Positions 1 through 8,074 of a DNA stretch of 33,826 nt are shown here, piece by piece. The notes under the pieces are model-generated. The model was not told the origin of the DNA. It saw only the letters and a program-made list of their open reading frames with translations, and did not search any database. Each line of letters opens with the position of its first letter. Positions within the stretch are counted from its first letter, which is position 1. The position numbers were made by a program, and so were the translations under genes. The stretch is from Anaerolineae bacterium (GTDB lineage: Bacteria > Chloroflexota > Anaerolineae > JACIWP01): contig JAPWUQ010000007.1 of assembly GCA_028275445.1 (NCBI GenBank), positions 1-33,826 on the forward strand, in the 5' to 3' direction.

Positions 1-292
1 CCGGCGCCAGCTCCAGCAGGGCCTGGCGGGAGGGATCCGCCAGCAGAGCCGCCGGCCGCTCGCGGTCCGCCTGTCCGCCGTTCAGCAGGGCCAGCGCGCT
101 CTCCCCCATCACCCAGCGGCCATCCTGCGTGATGCCGATGGGGACAATCTCATAACGCTCCGGGTTCATAGCGCCCATCACGGAACGCGCCGAGATCAGG
201 CTGATCTCATGCTCCCCCGAGCGCCCCCCGAAGATCACGCCCACGCGCAGTTTCGCTCGCCGCTCCGCCATCCGTTCGGTCGCTCCACTCAT
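1..292 (-). CDS. ddl: D-alanine--D-alanine ligase, N-terminal part (runs off left edge)
   Basis: Ddl joins two D-alanines with ATP to make the dipeptide that MurF adds to the murein precursor. Only about 97 codons are visible. The N-terminal motif VGVIFGGRSGEHEISL at about residues 17-32 and the following SARSVMGAMNPERYEIVPIG stretch are typical of the family. The catalytic ATP-grasp part lies outside the window. The ATG overlaps the murB stop as ATGA (4 nt), which implies translational coupling at the 3' side of the dcw cluster. Identification is secure despite the truncation, which is only the window edge. Confidence 0.9.
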   Translation of the reverse strand, partial: MSGATERMAERRAKLRVGVIFGGRSGEHEISLISARSVMGAMNPERYEIVPIGITQDGRWVMGESALALLNGGQADRERPAALLADPSRQALLELAP

Positions 293-1260
293 GCGAACTC
301 ACCCACCAGTTCGATTTCCAGCTCCAGCTCCACACCGTGCGCCCTCCGCACGCTCTCGCGCGCCAGCTCGATCAGCCGCAGGATATCCTGGGCGGTCGCG
401 CCGGCATCATTCACGATAAAATTGGCATGGCGTTCGGAAATATGCGCTCCCCCGATGCGCCGGCCCTTCAGCCCAGCCTCCTCAATCAGCTTGCCGGCAT
501 ATCCGCCGGCGGGATTGCGAAAAACCGAACCGGCGCTCGGGCCGGCCGGCTGACGGGAACGCCGCAGTGCCGCCAGCTCCGCATGCCGCGCCCGCAGTTC
601 CGCCGGCTCCCGGCGTTCCACCTGCATTCGAAGCCCCAGCACAATGATATCTCGCCGGCCGCGCAGCCGGCTGGAGCGGTAGCCAAAGCCGCACTCCTCC
701 CGCGGCCATGCGCTGAGCCGGCCGGCAGGGTCCATCCACTCCACCTCAATGACCCGGTCGGCCAGGCACTCTCCGAAGGCGCCGGCGTTCTGCACCACGG
801 CGCCGCCGATCGTCCCCGGGATATCCGCCGCCCAGGTCAGCCCGTCCCAGCCCAACTCGATGAGCCGGCGGGCCGCCGCCGGCAGGGCGGCGCCGCTCTC
901 CAGGTACAGCACTGCCTCCTGCATATCCGCCGGCGCCTTTTCCAGCGGGAAGCGCTGGCCGGCGATCTCAACGCTCATCGCGCCGGCGCGGTTGTGTACC
1001 ACCAGCCCGCGGATGCCCCCATCCCCGACCAGGATATTGGAGCCGCCGCCCAGCACAAAGCAGGGCAGTTCGTACGTCCAGGCCAGCTCGACGGCATGGA
1101 TCAGGTCATCTATGCTCTGCACGGTCACAAACAGGTCGGCCGGCCCCCCGACACGCCAGGTGGTATGCCGCGCCAGCGGTTCATCGCGGCGCACCGCCAG
1201 GCCCAGGGTCTGCAGTCTTGCCTCCAACTCCAACAGGCCGGCCGGCTCAGCCCTGACCAT
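289..1260 (-). CDS. murB: UDP-N-acetylenolpyruvoylglucosamine reductase MurB
   Basis: MurB reduces UDP-GlcNAc-enolpyruvate to UDP-MurNAc with FAD and NADPH in the cytoplasm. The 323-residue protein has the FAD-binding TTWRVGGPAD and GGGSNILVGDGG motifs, the GTIGGAVVQNAGAFG block, the Y-R-x-S element (GFGYRSS) and GSVFRNP with the catalytic Ser. The C-terminal GAHISERHANFIVN fits the family. The frame stays open up to 1383, but that extension lies inside murC and does not look like MurB. The ATG at 1260 is favoured, giving a 14-nt overlap with the murC end. It is followed by ddl with an ATGA overlap. Confidence 0.95.
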   Translation of the reverse strand: MVRAEPAGLLELEARLQTLGLAVRRDEPLARHTTWRVGGPADLFVTVQSIDDLIHAVELAWTYELPCFVLGGGSNILVGDGGIRGLVVHNRAGAMSVEIAGQRFPLEKAPADMQEAVLYLESGAALPAAARRLIELGWDGLTWAADIPGTIGGAVVQNAGAFGECLADRVIEVEWMDPAGRLSAWPREECGFGYRSSRLRGRRDIIVLGLRMQVERREPAELRARHAELAALRRSRQPAGPSAGSVFRNPAGGYAGKLIEEAGLKGRRIGGAHISERHANFIVNDAGATAQDILRLIELARESVRRAHGVELELEIELVGEFA

Positions 1261-2650
1261 GCCCCACCTCGCGTTCGCGCAGAGCGGCCAACAGTTCCTC
1301 GCCCACGCGGTATCCGTCGCCGGCGCCCAGCGTGATGACCACATCCCCCGGCGCCGCATGCTCTGCCAGATAGCGCCGCACATCCGCCAGCGCGCCGATA
1401 TACTGCGCCCGCTCGCTCTGCATCATCTCGACCAACTGCGAGGCATGCACGCTGCCGTCGTCCGCCTCGCGCGCCGCGTAAATATCGGTCACGATGACCC
1501 TATCCGCATCGCCGAAGCTCTGAGCGAATTCCGCCAGCAGGGCCTTGGTGCGCGAATACGTGTGCGGCTGGAAGACCGCCCAGATGCGCCGGCCCGGGAA
1601 GCGCCCTCGCGCCGCGCTCAGCGTGGCGCGGATCTCGGTGGGATGATGCGCATAATCGTCAATGACGGTCACCCCGCCGGCCTCCCCCTTCAGCTCGAAC
1701 CGGCGCCCCACGCCGGCGTAACTGCCCAGCGCCGTCAGGATGCATCCCTCATCCAGGCCCACCTGCATTCCGACAGCAAATGCCGCCAGCGCGTTCAACA
1801 CGTTGTGATTCCCCGGCACCTGCAGTTCAATCGGCCCGAAGGAACGTCCCTGCCAGTGCGCCCAGAACCGCTGGCCGCCGGCCGGACTCCCGCCCGCCAG
1901 CTCGGCGCGCCAGTCCGCCGCCCCCCAGCCGTACGTGAGCATGTGCGGCCGGCCCTTGGCGCACCGCTTTTCCGCCTCCAATGCCGCTTCCATGGCTGTC
2001 CGGCTCTCCGCGCAGATCAGCCAGACACCGTCCTCTTGCGTCCGCGCCAGGAACGCGGCGTACGCCTGGCGCACATCCGCCAATGTCGGATAGCAGTCCA
2101 CATGGTCCAGCTCAATGTTGGTCACCACCGCCAGCCAGGGGGTCAGGCCCCAGAACATGCGGTCGTACTCATCCGCCTCGATGACGAAATACGCACTGCG
2201 GCCGGCCCGTGCATTGGTCCCCAGGTTGGCCATCACTCCGCCGACGATAAAGCCGGGCTCCAGGCCGGCGTTCGTCAGCATCCAGGCGATCATGGCGGTT
2301 GTGGTGGTCTTGCCGTGGGTGCCGGCCACCGCGATGACGCGCCGGCCAGCCAGCAGCTCGCCCAGGAACTCCGCCCGCTTCCGCACCGGGATGCCCAGCC
2401 GGCGGGCCTCCTGGACCTCGGGGTTGTCGGCATGCACCGCCGACGAAACGACCACCACATCCGCCCCGTGCACGTTCTCGGCGCGGTGCCCGATGGTGAC
2501 CTTGGCGCCCAAGGATTCCAGGCCGGCCGTCAGCGCGCTGGCCTGCAGGTCCGAGCCGCTCACCTGCTCCCCCTGCTCCAGCAGGACCTTGGCGATGGCC
2601 GAAAGGCCGGCGCCCCCGATGCCGACGAAGTGCACTCTTCCCATGCGCAT
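1247..2650 (-). CDS. murC: UDP-N-acetylmuramate--L-alanine ligase MurC
   Basis: MurC adds L-Ala to UDP-MurNAc using ATP, the first Mur ligase step. The 467-residue protein has the Rossmann start VHFVGIGGAGLSAIA, the P-loop GTHGKTTTT at about 110-118, the EADEYDRMF and TNIELDHVDCYP blocks, and the C-terminal DDYAHHPTEIRATL and FQPHTYSRTKAL motifs, all diagnostic of MurC. The ATG at 2650 shares one base with the stop of the upstream CvpA-like gene (TGATG). An in-frame ATG at 2665 and another at 2644 are alternatives. There is no strong Shine-Dalgarno sequence, so translation is probably coupled. Confidence 0.95.
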   Translation of the reverse strand: MRMGRVHFVGIGGAGLSAIAKVLLEQGEQVSGSDLQASALTAGLESLGAKVTIGHRAENVHGADVVVVSSAVHADNPEVQEARRLGIPVRKRAEFLGELLAGRRVIAVAGTHGKTTTTAMIAWMLTNAGLEPGFIVGGVMANLGTNARAGRSAYFVIEADEYDRMFWGLTPWLAVVTNIELDHVDCYPTLADVRQAYAAFLARTQEDGVWLICAESRTAMEAALEAEKRCAKGRPHMLTYGWGAADWRAELAGGSPAGGQRFWAHWQGRSFGPIELQVPGNHNVLNALAAFAVGMQVGLDEGCILTALGSYAGVGRRFELKGEAGGVTVIDDYAHHPTEIRATLSAARGRFPGRRIWAVFQPHTYSRTKALLAEFAQSFGDADRVIVTDIYAAREADDGSVHASQLVEMMQSERAQYIGALADVRRYLAEHAAPGDVVITLGAGDGYRVGEELLAALREREVGHGQG

Positions 2651-3312
2651 CACTTCAACTGCCACTTAAAGATTCTGCTCAACACCACCAACCCCAGGAT
2701 GGCGGCCATCAAGATAATCACCCAGGGAGCGACGCTCTGCAGAAAGGGCTGTTGGGGCACGTTCTGGATGGCCACGGAAACGCCCTGCGGCGGAGGTGCG
2801 CCGGCCTGCAGGGACGCCATCGCCGCCCGCTGTTCCATCGTCAGGCCCTGGAAATAGCGCACCAAGAACTCCCGGAACAGCGAGACAGCGATGAAGCCGT
2901 TGAAGGCGCCCAGCACCCCGCCCAGGATCCGGCTCAACGGCGAAAGCCCCTCATCTTTGAAAGCCACCTTACTTCCCAAATAGGACAGCCCGATGAGGAA
3001 CAGCAGGGTCCAGAGCAGAAAGTTGTACGGATTTTCCGGCGTGAAGATATCCTTCAGCCCCGCCTGCGCGCCGGCGGCCGGCTTGGGCCCTCCCGGCAGG
3101 TTGATCCACACCGCCTTCAGGAGCTTCACGATCTGATTCGCGACTACCAGCAGGGGCGTCACCAGCTCCGGCTTGAACACCACCGCCACCAGCAGTACGA
3201 GCAGTACGGTGGTGACGGCCTCCTTCAACCATCCGCGCATGAAGCCCACCAATGCGAACATCAGCACGGCGATCAGGGAGATGGTTTGATAATCAATGGT
3301 GATGATTCCCAT
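2650..3312 (-). CDS. CvpA-like integral membrane protein in the dcw cluster
   Basis: A 220-residue hydrophobic protein with about four membrane segments (near residues 8-28, 32-50, 95-115 and 190-213). The first segment holds GFMRGWLKEAV, and the middle has LSPLSRILGGVLGAFNGFIAV. Both resemble the layout of the colicin V production (CvpA) family, whose biochemical role is not settled. The loop between about 65 and 90 is rich in Gly, Pro and Ala. The ATG follows the murG stop with no gap and the stop overlaps murC, so it belongs to the murein operon. A role near the membrane steps of wall synthesis is only an inference from position. Family assignment is moderate. Confidence 0.65.
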   Translation of the reverse strand: MGIITIDYQTISLIAVLMFALVGFMRGWLKEAVTTVLLVLLVAVVFKPELVTPLLVVANQIVKLLKAVWINLPGGPKPAAGAQAGLKDIFTPENPYNFLLWTLLFLIGLSYLGSKVAFKDEGLSPLSRILGGVLGAFNGFIAVSLFREFLVRYFQGLTMEQRAAMASLQAGAPPPQGVSVAIQNVPQQPFLQSVAPWVIILMAAILGLVVLSRIFKWQLK

Positions 3313-4419
3313 CTAGCCCTCCCCGCCGGCGGCCAGCCGGCGCAGTTCCGCCGCAATGCGCTCCGCCGCCCCGGGCTGGGCCAGGGCCGCGGCCTTCCGT
3401 CCCATTTCCAGGCGCCGGCTCTCATCCGCCAGCAGTCGGCGCACGGCCGGCACCAGCTCCCGCGGCAGGTCCTTATCCTCCACCATCACCGCCGCGCCGC
3501 GCTCCACCAGAAACCGCGCGTTGGCGTACTGATGCTGGCCCGAATACGGATAGGGCACCAGCACGCTGGGCAGGCCGAAGGCGGGAAACTCCCCCAGGGT
3601 GGAGGCGCCGGCGCGCGACACCACCAGGTCCGCCGCCGCCAGCGCGCATCCCATCTCCTCCTCCAGATACTCGAACACGAGATAATGCGCCTGGAGCTCC
3701 GCCGGCATTTTGGCCCGCGCCTCCGCCACCCAGGGATAATCCAGACTGCCCGTGATATGCACCACATCCGCCATTTCCAGCAGGCTGGCCGCCCCCTGTA
3801 CCACTGCCCGGTTGATACTGCGCGCGCCCTTGCTCCCGCCAAAGGCCAGCAGTACCGGGCGGTTGCCCTTCAGCCCCAGCCGGCGGAGCGCTTCTTCCCT
3901 CCCCACTTTCAGCAGTTCCGGCCGCACAGGATAGCCGGTCACCACGGTCTTGCCCGGCGGGAAAAAGGCCTGCACCTCCGGGAAGGTCACCGCCACCTTC
4001 GGCACCAGCCGGCCGAGGAACTTGACCGTCAGGCCCGGCTCTGCATCCGGCAGGAAGATCAGCGCCGGCACCGCCTCCAGGCGGGCGGCGATGAGCACTG
4101 GCGCCGCGCCATAACCTCCCGTCGTGAAGATCACATGCGGGCGGAACCCCTTCAGGAACCGGCGCGCCTGCCCGATGCCGCGCGCCAGCCGCACCAGGCT
4201 CCGAGCGACGTCCCACGGCGCCCGCCCCCGCATCTGGCCGCTCTCCACGATCTCGAACGGGATATCGGCGCGCGCCGCAAGGCGGGCTTCCACACTGCCT
4301 GGCATGCCGGTATACACCAGGTTCAGCCCGTCCCCTTCCTGCCGGCGCAGTGCCTCAACGACGGCCAGGATGGGATAGACGTGTCCGCCGGTTCCGCCAC
4401 CACACAGCACCACTCGCAT
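3313..4419 (-). CDS. murG: Lipid II synthase MurG (GlcNAc transferase)
   Basis: MurG transfers GlcNAc from UDP-GlcNAc to lipid I on the inner membrane face, giving lipid II. The 368-residue protein opens with the glycine-rich loop CGGGTGGHVYP at 6-16. It contains AFGGSKGARSINRAV in the middle and the nucleotide-sugar signature SRAGASTLGEFPAFGLPSVLVPYP in the C-terminal domain, followed by GQHQYANA. The ATG at 4419 has a GAGGAAG Shine-Dalgarno about 8 nt upstream. The frame could start at 4446 (9 residues longer). Either start lies inside the ftsW 3' end, an overlap of 65 nt or more. The stop abuts the CvpA-like gene. Confidence 0.95.
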   Translation of the reverse strand: MRVVLCGGGTGGHVYPILAVVEALRRQEGDGLNLVYTGMPGSVEARLAARADIPFEIVESGQMRGRAPWDVARSLVRLARGIGQARRFLKGFRPHVIFTTGGYGAAPVLIAARLEAVPALIFLPDAEPGLTVKFLGRLVPKVAVTFPEVQAFFPPGKTVVTGYPVRPELLKVGREEALRRLGLKGNRPVLLAFGGSKGARSINRAVVQGAASLLEMADVVHITGSLDYPWVAEARAKMPAELQAHYLVFEYLEEEMGCALAAADLVVSRAGASTLGEFPAFGLPSVLVPYPYSGQHQYANARFLVERGAAVMVEDKDLPRELVPAVRRLLADESRRLEMGRKAAALAQPGAAERIAAELRRLAAGGEG

Positions 4420-5659
4420 TTCCGGGATCTTCCTCGCCGGTCGCATATCGCGATATATTCAGCAAAACCCCTACGCCGGCCAGCGCGCTGATCAGCGAAG
4501 AACCGCCGTAGCTCAGGAACGGGAGCGGCATGCCGGTCACCGGCACCGCGCCGACCGCTACCGCAATGTTAATGAACGCCTGCAGGGTCAGCCACACCGT
4601 AATGCCCAGCGCCATCAGCATGCCCATCATATCCGGCGCGCGGCGGGCGATCTCCAGCCCTTTGCGCGCGATCCACATGTACACGCCCAGCACCACCAAC
4701 GCCCCCACCAGGCCAAACTCTTCGCCGATCACGGCGAAGATACCGTCCGAATGGGGCAGGATCACGTTGGCTTTGACCTCACCGCCGGCCAGCCCCTTGC
4801 CGAAGATGCCGCCGGCCCGCAGGCTCTGGATGAACCAGTACGCTTGGTCATCGGGGTCCGCCCAAGATGGCTGGCTCCACCGATTGATAAAGCTCTCCGT
4901 GCGATCCCGGGCATAGCCGGCAGAGAAAAAGGTGACTACCGCCACCAGCGCGATCACCAGCAGGATAACCACCACTTCCTTCGGGTGTGCGCCGGCGATG
5001 ATGAACATCACGACCGCCACCACCAGCAGAAGCAGTGCTGTGCTCTTATCCGGCTCGGCGAAAATCAAACCACCTACCACACCAAACATGAAACCGTAGG
5101 GTATCAGCCCAAAGCTGAAACTCTGCAGTTTATCCTTTTTCGATGACAGCCAAATGGCCGCGTACAGTATCATCGCCAGCTTGACGAACTCGCTCGGCTG
5201 CAAGGAACCGTTGAAGAGCGTCCGGGTAGCGTTATACCGTTTGTCGCCCACCAACAGCACCAGGAGGAGCACGCCGATGGAGCCGATCAGAAGCTCAACG
5301 CTCCACTCTCTCCAGAACGAATAGCGCACCGTCCAGAACAAGCCCATCGCCGCCAGGCCGATGGCCATCCAGAGGATCTGCCGGACGGCGTAATAGTTCA
5401 GCGGTTCGTTCAGCGGGACAAAGCGGCCGGGGAGCGAGGCGCTGTAAATCATCAGGACGCCCAGGCACGAAAGCCCCAGCACCGCCACCAGCAGTGCCCA
5501 ATCTGTGCCGGCAAAATTGCTCAGGTCCAATGCATCGTCCCAGCGCTTGCTCTCCAGCCAGCGCCGCAGGCCGGCCAGGGAACTGCCCCAAGGCCGGCGC
5601 TCGACCCGCCCCAATTCTTCCGCCGGCACAGCAAAGGTGTACGCGGTGCGCTCTTTCAT
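4355..5659 (-). CDS. ftsW: Peptidoglycan glycosyltransferase FtsW (SEDS family)
   Basis: A SEDS-family polytopic protein that polymerises lipid II glycan chains at the division site together with FtsI. It has 434 residues, a cytoplasmic N-terminus of about 50 residues rich in charged residues, then about ten membrane segments. The family signature VTGMPLPFLSYGGSS followed by LISALAGVGVLLNISRY is near the C-terminus. FtsW is preferred over RodA because of the dcw location next to ftsI and murG. The ATG overlaps the murD stop (ATGA). The last 30 or so residues, basic and Trp/Arg-rich, are encoded by DNA shared with the murG start. Confidence 0.92.
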   Translation of the reverse strand: MKERTAYTFAVPAEELGRVERRPWGSSLAGLRRWLESKRWDDALDLSNFAGTDWALLVAVLGLSCLGVLMIYSASLPGRFVPLNEPLNYYAVRQILWMAIGLAAMGLFWTVRYSFWREWSVELLIGSIGVLLLVLLVGDKRYNATRTLFNGSLQPSEFVKLAMILYAAIWLSSKKDKLQSFSFGLIPYGFMFGVVGGLIFAEPDKSTALLLLVVAVVMFIIAGAHPKEVVVILLVIALVAVVTFFSAGYARDRTESFINRWSQPSWADPDDQAYWFIQSLRAGGIFGKGLAGGEVKANVILPHSDGIFAVIGEEFGLVGALVVLGVYMWIARKGLEIARRAPDMMGMLMALGITVWLTLQAFINIAVAVGAVPVTGMPLPFLSYGGSSLISALAGVGVLLNISRYATGEEDPGNASGAVWWRNRRTRLSHPGRR

Positions 5660-7083
5660 AGCATCTTCACCAATTTGCGGAAGTGTTCGCCCCGTTCCAC
5701 GAAATCCGTATAGGCATCATAGCTCGTCCCGCCGGGGGAAAGCAGTACCACGTCGCCCGGTTCCGCCATCTCGGATGCGATCTGCACTGCCCGCTCCAGC
5801 GTCACCGCCGGCCGCACGTTTTCCGGGGACAGCCGGCACCGGCACCCCGATTCCGCCGCTCGCTCAAACGCCCTCTGTAGTGCCCGCTCGATGAGGCCGG
5901 CGGCCTCGCCGAACAGGATGACGCCGCGCGCCTTGCGAAGCACCAGGTCCGCCCATTCCTCCCACGGCAGATGCTTATCCCGTCCGCCGGCCAGCAGGAT
6001 GATCGGCTCGTCAAACGAACGCAGGGCCGCCATGGAGCGCTCCGGCGAGGTGGCGATGGAATCGTTCACGAACTGCACCCCGTTCCACTCGCGCACCAGC
6101 TCCAGGCGGTGAGGGACCCCCTGGAACGAGCTGATGGCCACCCGCATGGCATCTGCCGGCGCGCCGGCCGCGCCGGCGATCGCGCAGGCCGCCAGCACGT
6201 TCAGCAGATTATGAGCGCCGCGCAGGCGAATATCCTCCAGCCCGCACACCCTCTGCGCCGGCCCGACGACCTCCAGCAGTACCGCACCTTGCTCGGCCCA
6301 CGCGCCCGGGCGCCTCGGCTCCGCCGCGCTGAACCACATCGCCCGGCCGGCGGAATACCCTTCCCCCAGCCGGCGCGCCGCCGGGTCATCCCAGCCGAAC
6401 ACCGCCGTATCGCCGGCGCCCTGATGCGCGACGATCTGACGCTTGGCGTTGATATAGGCCTCCATGCTCTCGTGGCGGTCCAGGTGATTGGGCGTGATGT
6501 TCAGGATGGCCGCGATATGCGGGCTGACCCGCAGATGCTCGAGCTGGAAGCTGGACAGCTCCATCACCACCCGGTCGTGCGGCCCGATCTCGTCCAGATA
6601 GTTCAACAGCGGGTCGCCGATATTGCCGCCGACCCAGGTACGTTCGCCGGCGGTTTTCAGTATCTCCCCCACCAATGTGGTGGTGGTCGTCTTGCCGCTG
6701 GAGCCGGTGATGCCGATGATGGGCGCCGGGCACAGGCTGAAGAACAGCTCCGTCTCACTGCTGAGGCGAATGCCGCGCCGCACCGCCTCGACCAGGAGCG
6801 GGATGGTGCGCGGTACACCGGGGCTGACGAAAATAATGTCCGTGTCCAGCACCCAGTCAGGATGTCCGCCCAGCGCATAGCGGATGGGAAATGAGCGAAG
6901 CATGGACAGCGCGCCGGCCAGCGCCTCCGCCGGCTTCATGTCCGTAGCGGTCACCTCTGCCCCGCGCGCCGCCAGGAAGCGCGCCACCGCCGTGCCCTCG
7001 CGCGCCAGCCCGACCACGGTTACGCGCACCCCCTGCCACGACATATGCGGTTGGAACGGCCGGCCGCTTTCCGCTTCGGTCAT
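5656..7083 (-). CDS. murD: UDP-N-acetylmuramoylalanine--D-glutamate ligase MurD
   Basis: MurD adds D-Glu to UDP-MurNAc-L-Ala. The 475-residue protein has the Rossmann-like start VRVTVVGLAREGTAVARFL, the ATP loop GITGSSGKTTTTT at about 124-136, VMELSSFQLEHL and the TPNHLDRH motif of the central ligase domain, and the C-terminal block LLAGGRDKHLPW. The chosen ATG has GAGGGACGGGAG just upstream. An ATG 13 codons in, right before the conserved domain, is a weaker alternative. Ten bases separate it from mraY upstream, and its stop overlaps the ftsW start. Confidence 0.95.
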   Translation of the reverse strand: MTEAESGRPFQPHMSWQGVRVTVVGLAREGTAVARFLAARGAEVTATDMKPAEALAGALSMLRSFPIRYALGGHPDWVLDTDIIFVSPGVPRTIPLLVEAVRRGIRLSSETELFFSLCPAPIIGITGSSGKTTTTTLVGEILKTAGERTWVGGNIGDPLLNYLDEIGPHDRVVMELSSFQLEHLRVSPHIAAILNITPNHLDRHESMEAYINAKRQIVAHQGAGDTAVFGWDDPAARRLGEGYSAGRAMWFSAAEPRRPGAWAEQGAVLLEVVGPAQRVCGLEDIRLRGAHNLLNVLAACAIAGAAGAPADAMRVAISSFQGVPHRLELVREWNGVQFVNDSIATSPERSMAALRSFDEPIILLAGGRDKHLPWEEWADLVLRKARGVILFGEAAGLIERALQRAFERAAESGCRCRLSPENVRPAVTLERAVQIASEMAEPGDVVLLSPGGTSYDAYTDFVERGEHFRKLVKML

Positions 7084-7093
7084 CTCCCGTCCC

Positions 7094-8074
7094 TCACCAC
7101 AACGCCAGCGCCACGCCCAACATGCCGGCGAGCACCGAAATCAGCCAAAACCGCTGAGTGATATGCGTCTCGGACCAACCCAGCAGTTCAAAATGGTGAT
7201 GGAGCGGCGCCATCTTGAACAGCCGCTTACCGCCGGTAAGCTTGAAATAGGCCACCTGCAGGATATCGGACATGGCCTCCGCCACGAAGACGATGCCGAT
7301 GATCGGCAGTAACAGCCACTGTCCCGTCATCAGCGCCACCACCGCCAGCGTCGCTCCCAGCGCCAGCGCTCCCACATCCCCCATAAACATCTGCGCCGGA
7401 TAGGCGTTGAACCACAGGAACGCCATGATCGCGCCGGTGACGGTGAAGCAGAACGCGGCCAGCCATGTCTGCCCCTGCAGATTGGCGATCACGCCGTAGG
7501 CGACGAAGGCGACCGCCGCGGTACTGCCGGCCAGCCCATCCAGCCCATCCGTCAGGTTGACGGCGTTGGAAAACCCGACGATGAGCAGGGTCGCCACGGG
7601 GATGTACCACAGCCCCATGTCGATCTTCTGCGGCACCCTCGGCAGAGCCACGCTGTGAATATCCAACAGGAAATAGAACACCAGCGCCGTGGGTACCGCG
7701 ATCACGAACTGCCACAGGAACTTGGTGCGGGCCATCAGGCCCTGGCCCTTTCTCCCCCGCACGCCGGCCAGGTCGTCCACAAACCCCAGCGCCCCAAAGG
7801 CCAGCATCACAAAAATGGGCACCAGGATGGAGCGCCCGATCAGCGTCCGACCGAAGAGATTGGCGATGTTCAGCGCCACCGTGATGAGCACCACCGGCAC
7901 GATGATCATCAGGCCGCCCATGGTGGGAGTGCCCATCTTCACCTGATGCGAACTCGGTCCGTCAATGCGGATCTGCTTGCCGATCGAATACTTGCGCAGT
8001 ATCGCCAGCAGTGGGTTGCCCCATATCACTGCCAGCAGAAACGCCACTGTTCCCAGGGTCAGCGCGTAGGCCAT
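7094..8074 (-). CDS. mraY: Phospho-MurNAc-pentapeptide translocase MraY
   Basis: MraY transfers phospho-MurNAc-pentapeptide to undecaprenyl phosphate, making lipid I in the membrane. The 326-residue protein has about ten membrane segments. Hallmarks seen are KMGTPTMGGL (46-55), the paired Asp in GFVDDLAG (D100, D101), NAVNLTDGLDGLAGS (170-184), FMGDVGALALG and the histidine loop APLHHHFELLGW (289-300) near the active site. The Asp pair is followed by AGVRGRKGQGL, somewhat unlike the usual LKVxKxxxxGL. Its start lies inside the 3' end of murF (16-nt overlap). Confidence 0.95.
   Translation of the reverse strand: MAYALTLGTVAFLLAVIWGNPLLAILRKYSIGKQIRIDGPSSHQVKMGTPTMGGLMIIVPVVLITVALNIANLFGRTLIGRSILVPIFVMLAFGALGFVDDLAGVRGRKGQGLMARTKFLWQFVIAVPTALVFYFLLDIHSVALPRVPQKIDMGLWYIPVATLLIVGFSNAVNLTDGLDGLAGSTAAVAFVAYGVIANLQGQTWLAAFCFTVTGAIMAFLWFNAYPAQMFMGDVGALALGATLAVVALMTGQWLLLPIIGIVFVAEAMSDILQVAYFKLTGGKRLFKMAPLHHHFELLGWSETHITQRFWLISVLAGMLGVALALW

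Noticed and set aside
749-4491. Two further long plus-strand frames (749-2857 and 2752-4491)
   Set aside because: Both lie opposite murB, murC, the CvpA-like gene and murG, and show only low-complexity Arg/Pro/His/Gln sequence.
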